Assembly (NCBI RefSeq): GCF_013131805.1
Contig: NZ_JABJRC010000008.1
Location: 1-64,000 of the forward strand
Length of the DNA stretch: 64,000 nt
Origin: Kribbella sandramycini
Lineage (GTDB): Bacteria > Actinomycetota > Actinomycetes > Propionibacteriales > Kribbellaceae
Direction of reading: 5' to 3'
A model generated the notes under the pieces. That model did not search any database. It was not told the origin of the DNA and saw only the letters and a list, made by a program, of their open reading frames with translations. Positions 63,260 to 64,000 of the stretch are shown one piece after another; the stretch's first letter is position 1; the number at the start of each line of letters is the position of its first letter. Both the position numbers and the translations under genes were made by a program.

Positions 63260-63982
63260 TCAGACGTCGCTACGCACCGAAGTGTTCCCATCACGTGGCG
63301 GCGTCTTCTTGGCCAGTTCGCGCGCCCGCTCGGTGACCGTGAACCGCTGCTGCCAGTCGATCTCCGCATCCCAGCCTGGCTCGAACCGCTCGCCGATCAG
63401 GTGACGCCGGCGGGCCAGGTAGTTACTCATGGCCTCGGTCATGCCGCGCTCGCCGAGGTAGCCCAGGCGTCGGTGGCGCAGGCCCCCGGCCCGCTCCAGC
63501 GCCTGGTTGAGGGAGAAGATGCCGAACCCGTGGAACACCCCGAACAGGTCGACCAGGTGTTCGTTGTCCGGCCGGCTCCGCTTGACCAGGCCGCGGTTCA
63601 GCACCTCGTGCCCGAGCTCGTGCACCACCTGCGCGACCACGGCCGCCGGGTTCCCGAGCGTCCGAGCGTTCACCATGATCGCGGACGCGTCGTGCGCGCT
63701 GGTCCCGCCCTGCGGCAGCTGACGCAGGTCACGCCAACACGCGGCCACGGTCAGATCCAGATCGTCATCCCAGTAGGCCTGCGCCGCCCGCAGCGCCGCG
63801 TCCCGCTCCGCACCCTCGCGCGCGTGGATCTGTTCGCACAACTCGATCTCGCGGTATGCCTCGGCCAGCGACAGAATGTGCAGCTCGGGTTGGAACCCCG
63901 CCGCCTGGAGCGCCGCGAATTCGGCGTTCGAGACGTGCTCAGGCAGCCCGGTGATCGCGAGCAGCTCGCGTGCCCGCGTCAT
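63260..63982 (-). CDS. Uncharacterised HExxH (zincin-like) protein, paralogue B, may extend beyond the window
   Basis: This protein of at least 240 residues shares with paralogue A the order VVAQVVHELGHEVLNRG, then DNEHLVDLFGVFHGFGIFSLNQALERAGG, then RLGYLGERGMTEAMSNYLARRRHL. The N-terminal 100 residues are helical and include LSLAEAYREIELCEQIHAREG and QAYWDDDLDLTVAACWRDL. The frame remains open from the ATG at 63982 to the window end, so the true start may lie outside. No signal peptide is visible. The role is unknown; an intracellular metallopeptidase or a degenerate zincin is possible. Confidence 0.68.
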   Translation of the reverse strand: MTRARELLAITGLPEHVSNAEFAALQAAGFQPELHILSLAEAYREIELCEQIHAREGAERDAALRAAQAYWDDDLDLTVAACWRDLRQLPQGGTSAHDASAIMVNARTLGNPAAVVAQVVHELGHEVLNRGLVKRSRPDNEHLVDLFGVFHGFGIFSLNQALERAGGLRHRRLGYLGERGMTEAMSNYLARRRHLIGERFEPGWDAEIDWQQRFTVTERARELAKKTPPRDGNTSVRSDV

Positions 63983-64000
63983 CCGCTCGGGATCGCCGGA

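Overview
The window is high-GC DNA with codon use typical of a free-living actinobacterium. A mycothiol S-conjugate amidase gene, a short-chain cis-prenyl transferase, many leaderless genes (a TAnnnT -10 box 6-8 nt before ATG/GTG) and SigE-family ECF sigma factors point to Actinomycetota. The secreted glycanases and proteases and the overall style suggest a soil Propionibacteriales such as Kribbella; the genus is an inference. No rRNA, tRNA, CRISPR array, insertion sequence or prophage was seen.

Layout. 1-11.6 kb: a DUF817 membrane protein, a polysaccharide deacetylase, RmuC, a cytoplasmic amidase-like protein, a secreted GH64 beta-1,3-glucanase with a CebR-like operator, an HxlR regulator divergent from an NmrA-like oxidoreductase, a methyltransferase, two tandem sigma/anti-sigma pairs, IspH and a HAD protein. 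11.6-23.4 kb: XseA/XseB, a TetR-controlled flavodoxin and SMR exporter, a MobA-like nucleotidyltransferase, a DUF4245 protein, GlpX plus a sugar kinase, a FadR-type regulator divergent from a short LeuA and an orphan ABC ATPase, and four members of one uncharacterised two-helix membrane family. 23.4-37 kb: a DUF1707 protein, an unexplained 91-nt rod-like hairpin, class I and class II fumarases, VOC and DUF402 proteins, a two-component system, a membrane-anchored alpha-fucosidase, a lytic transglycosylase, PIN-PhoH and a cis-prenyl transferase. 37-50.8 kb: TrhA, a kinase-like protein, a lipoprotein, a secreted protease cluster (M28, M4, M4), a YyaL-type protein, CopD, Mca, a DUF4307 protein and GreA. 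50.8-64 kb: a repeat-rich gap, a DrrAB-type exporter, a second repeat-rich gap, a DUF4097-like protein, a MarR/MFS pair, a threonine dehydratase apparently co-transcribed with a sugar ABC importer, a second kinase-like protein and two paralogous HExxH proteins.

The backbone (ispH, xseAB, DUF4245, glpX, fumC, phoH, short uppS, hemolysin III, YyaL, small TM protein, mca, DUF4307, greA) matches, as I recall it, the Rv1110-Rv1080c block of Mycobacterium tuberculosis. The glycanases, proteases, sigma pairs and transporter are lineage-specific additions between these core genes.

Nothing here is an obvious large novel system. The best candidates for undescribed biology are the 91-nt rod hairpin between the DUF1707 gene and fumA, the four-member membrane family, the paired HExxH proteins at the right end, the tandem sigma/anti-sigma duplication, and the repeat arrays at 50.8-51.35 kb and 53.5-54 kb.
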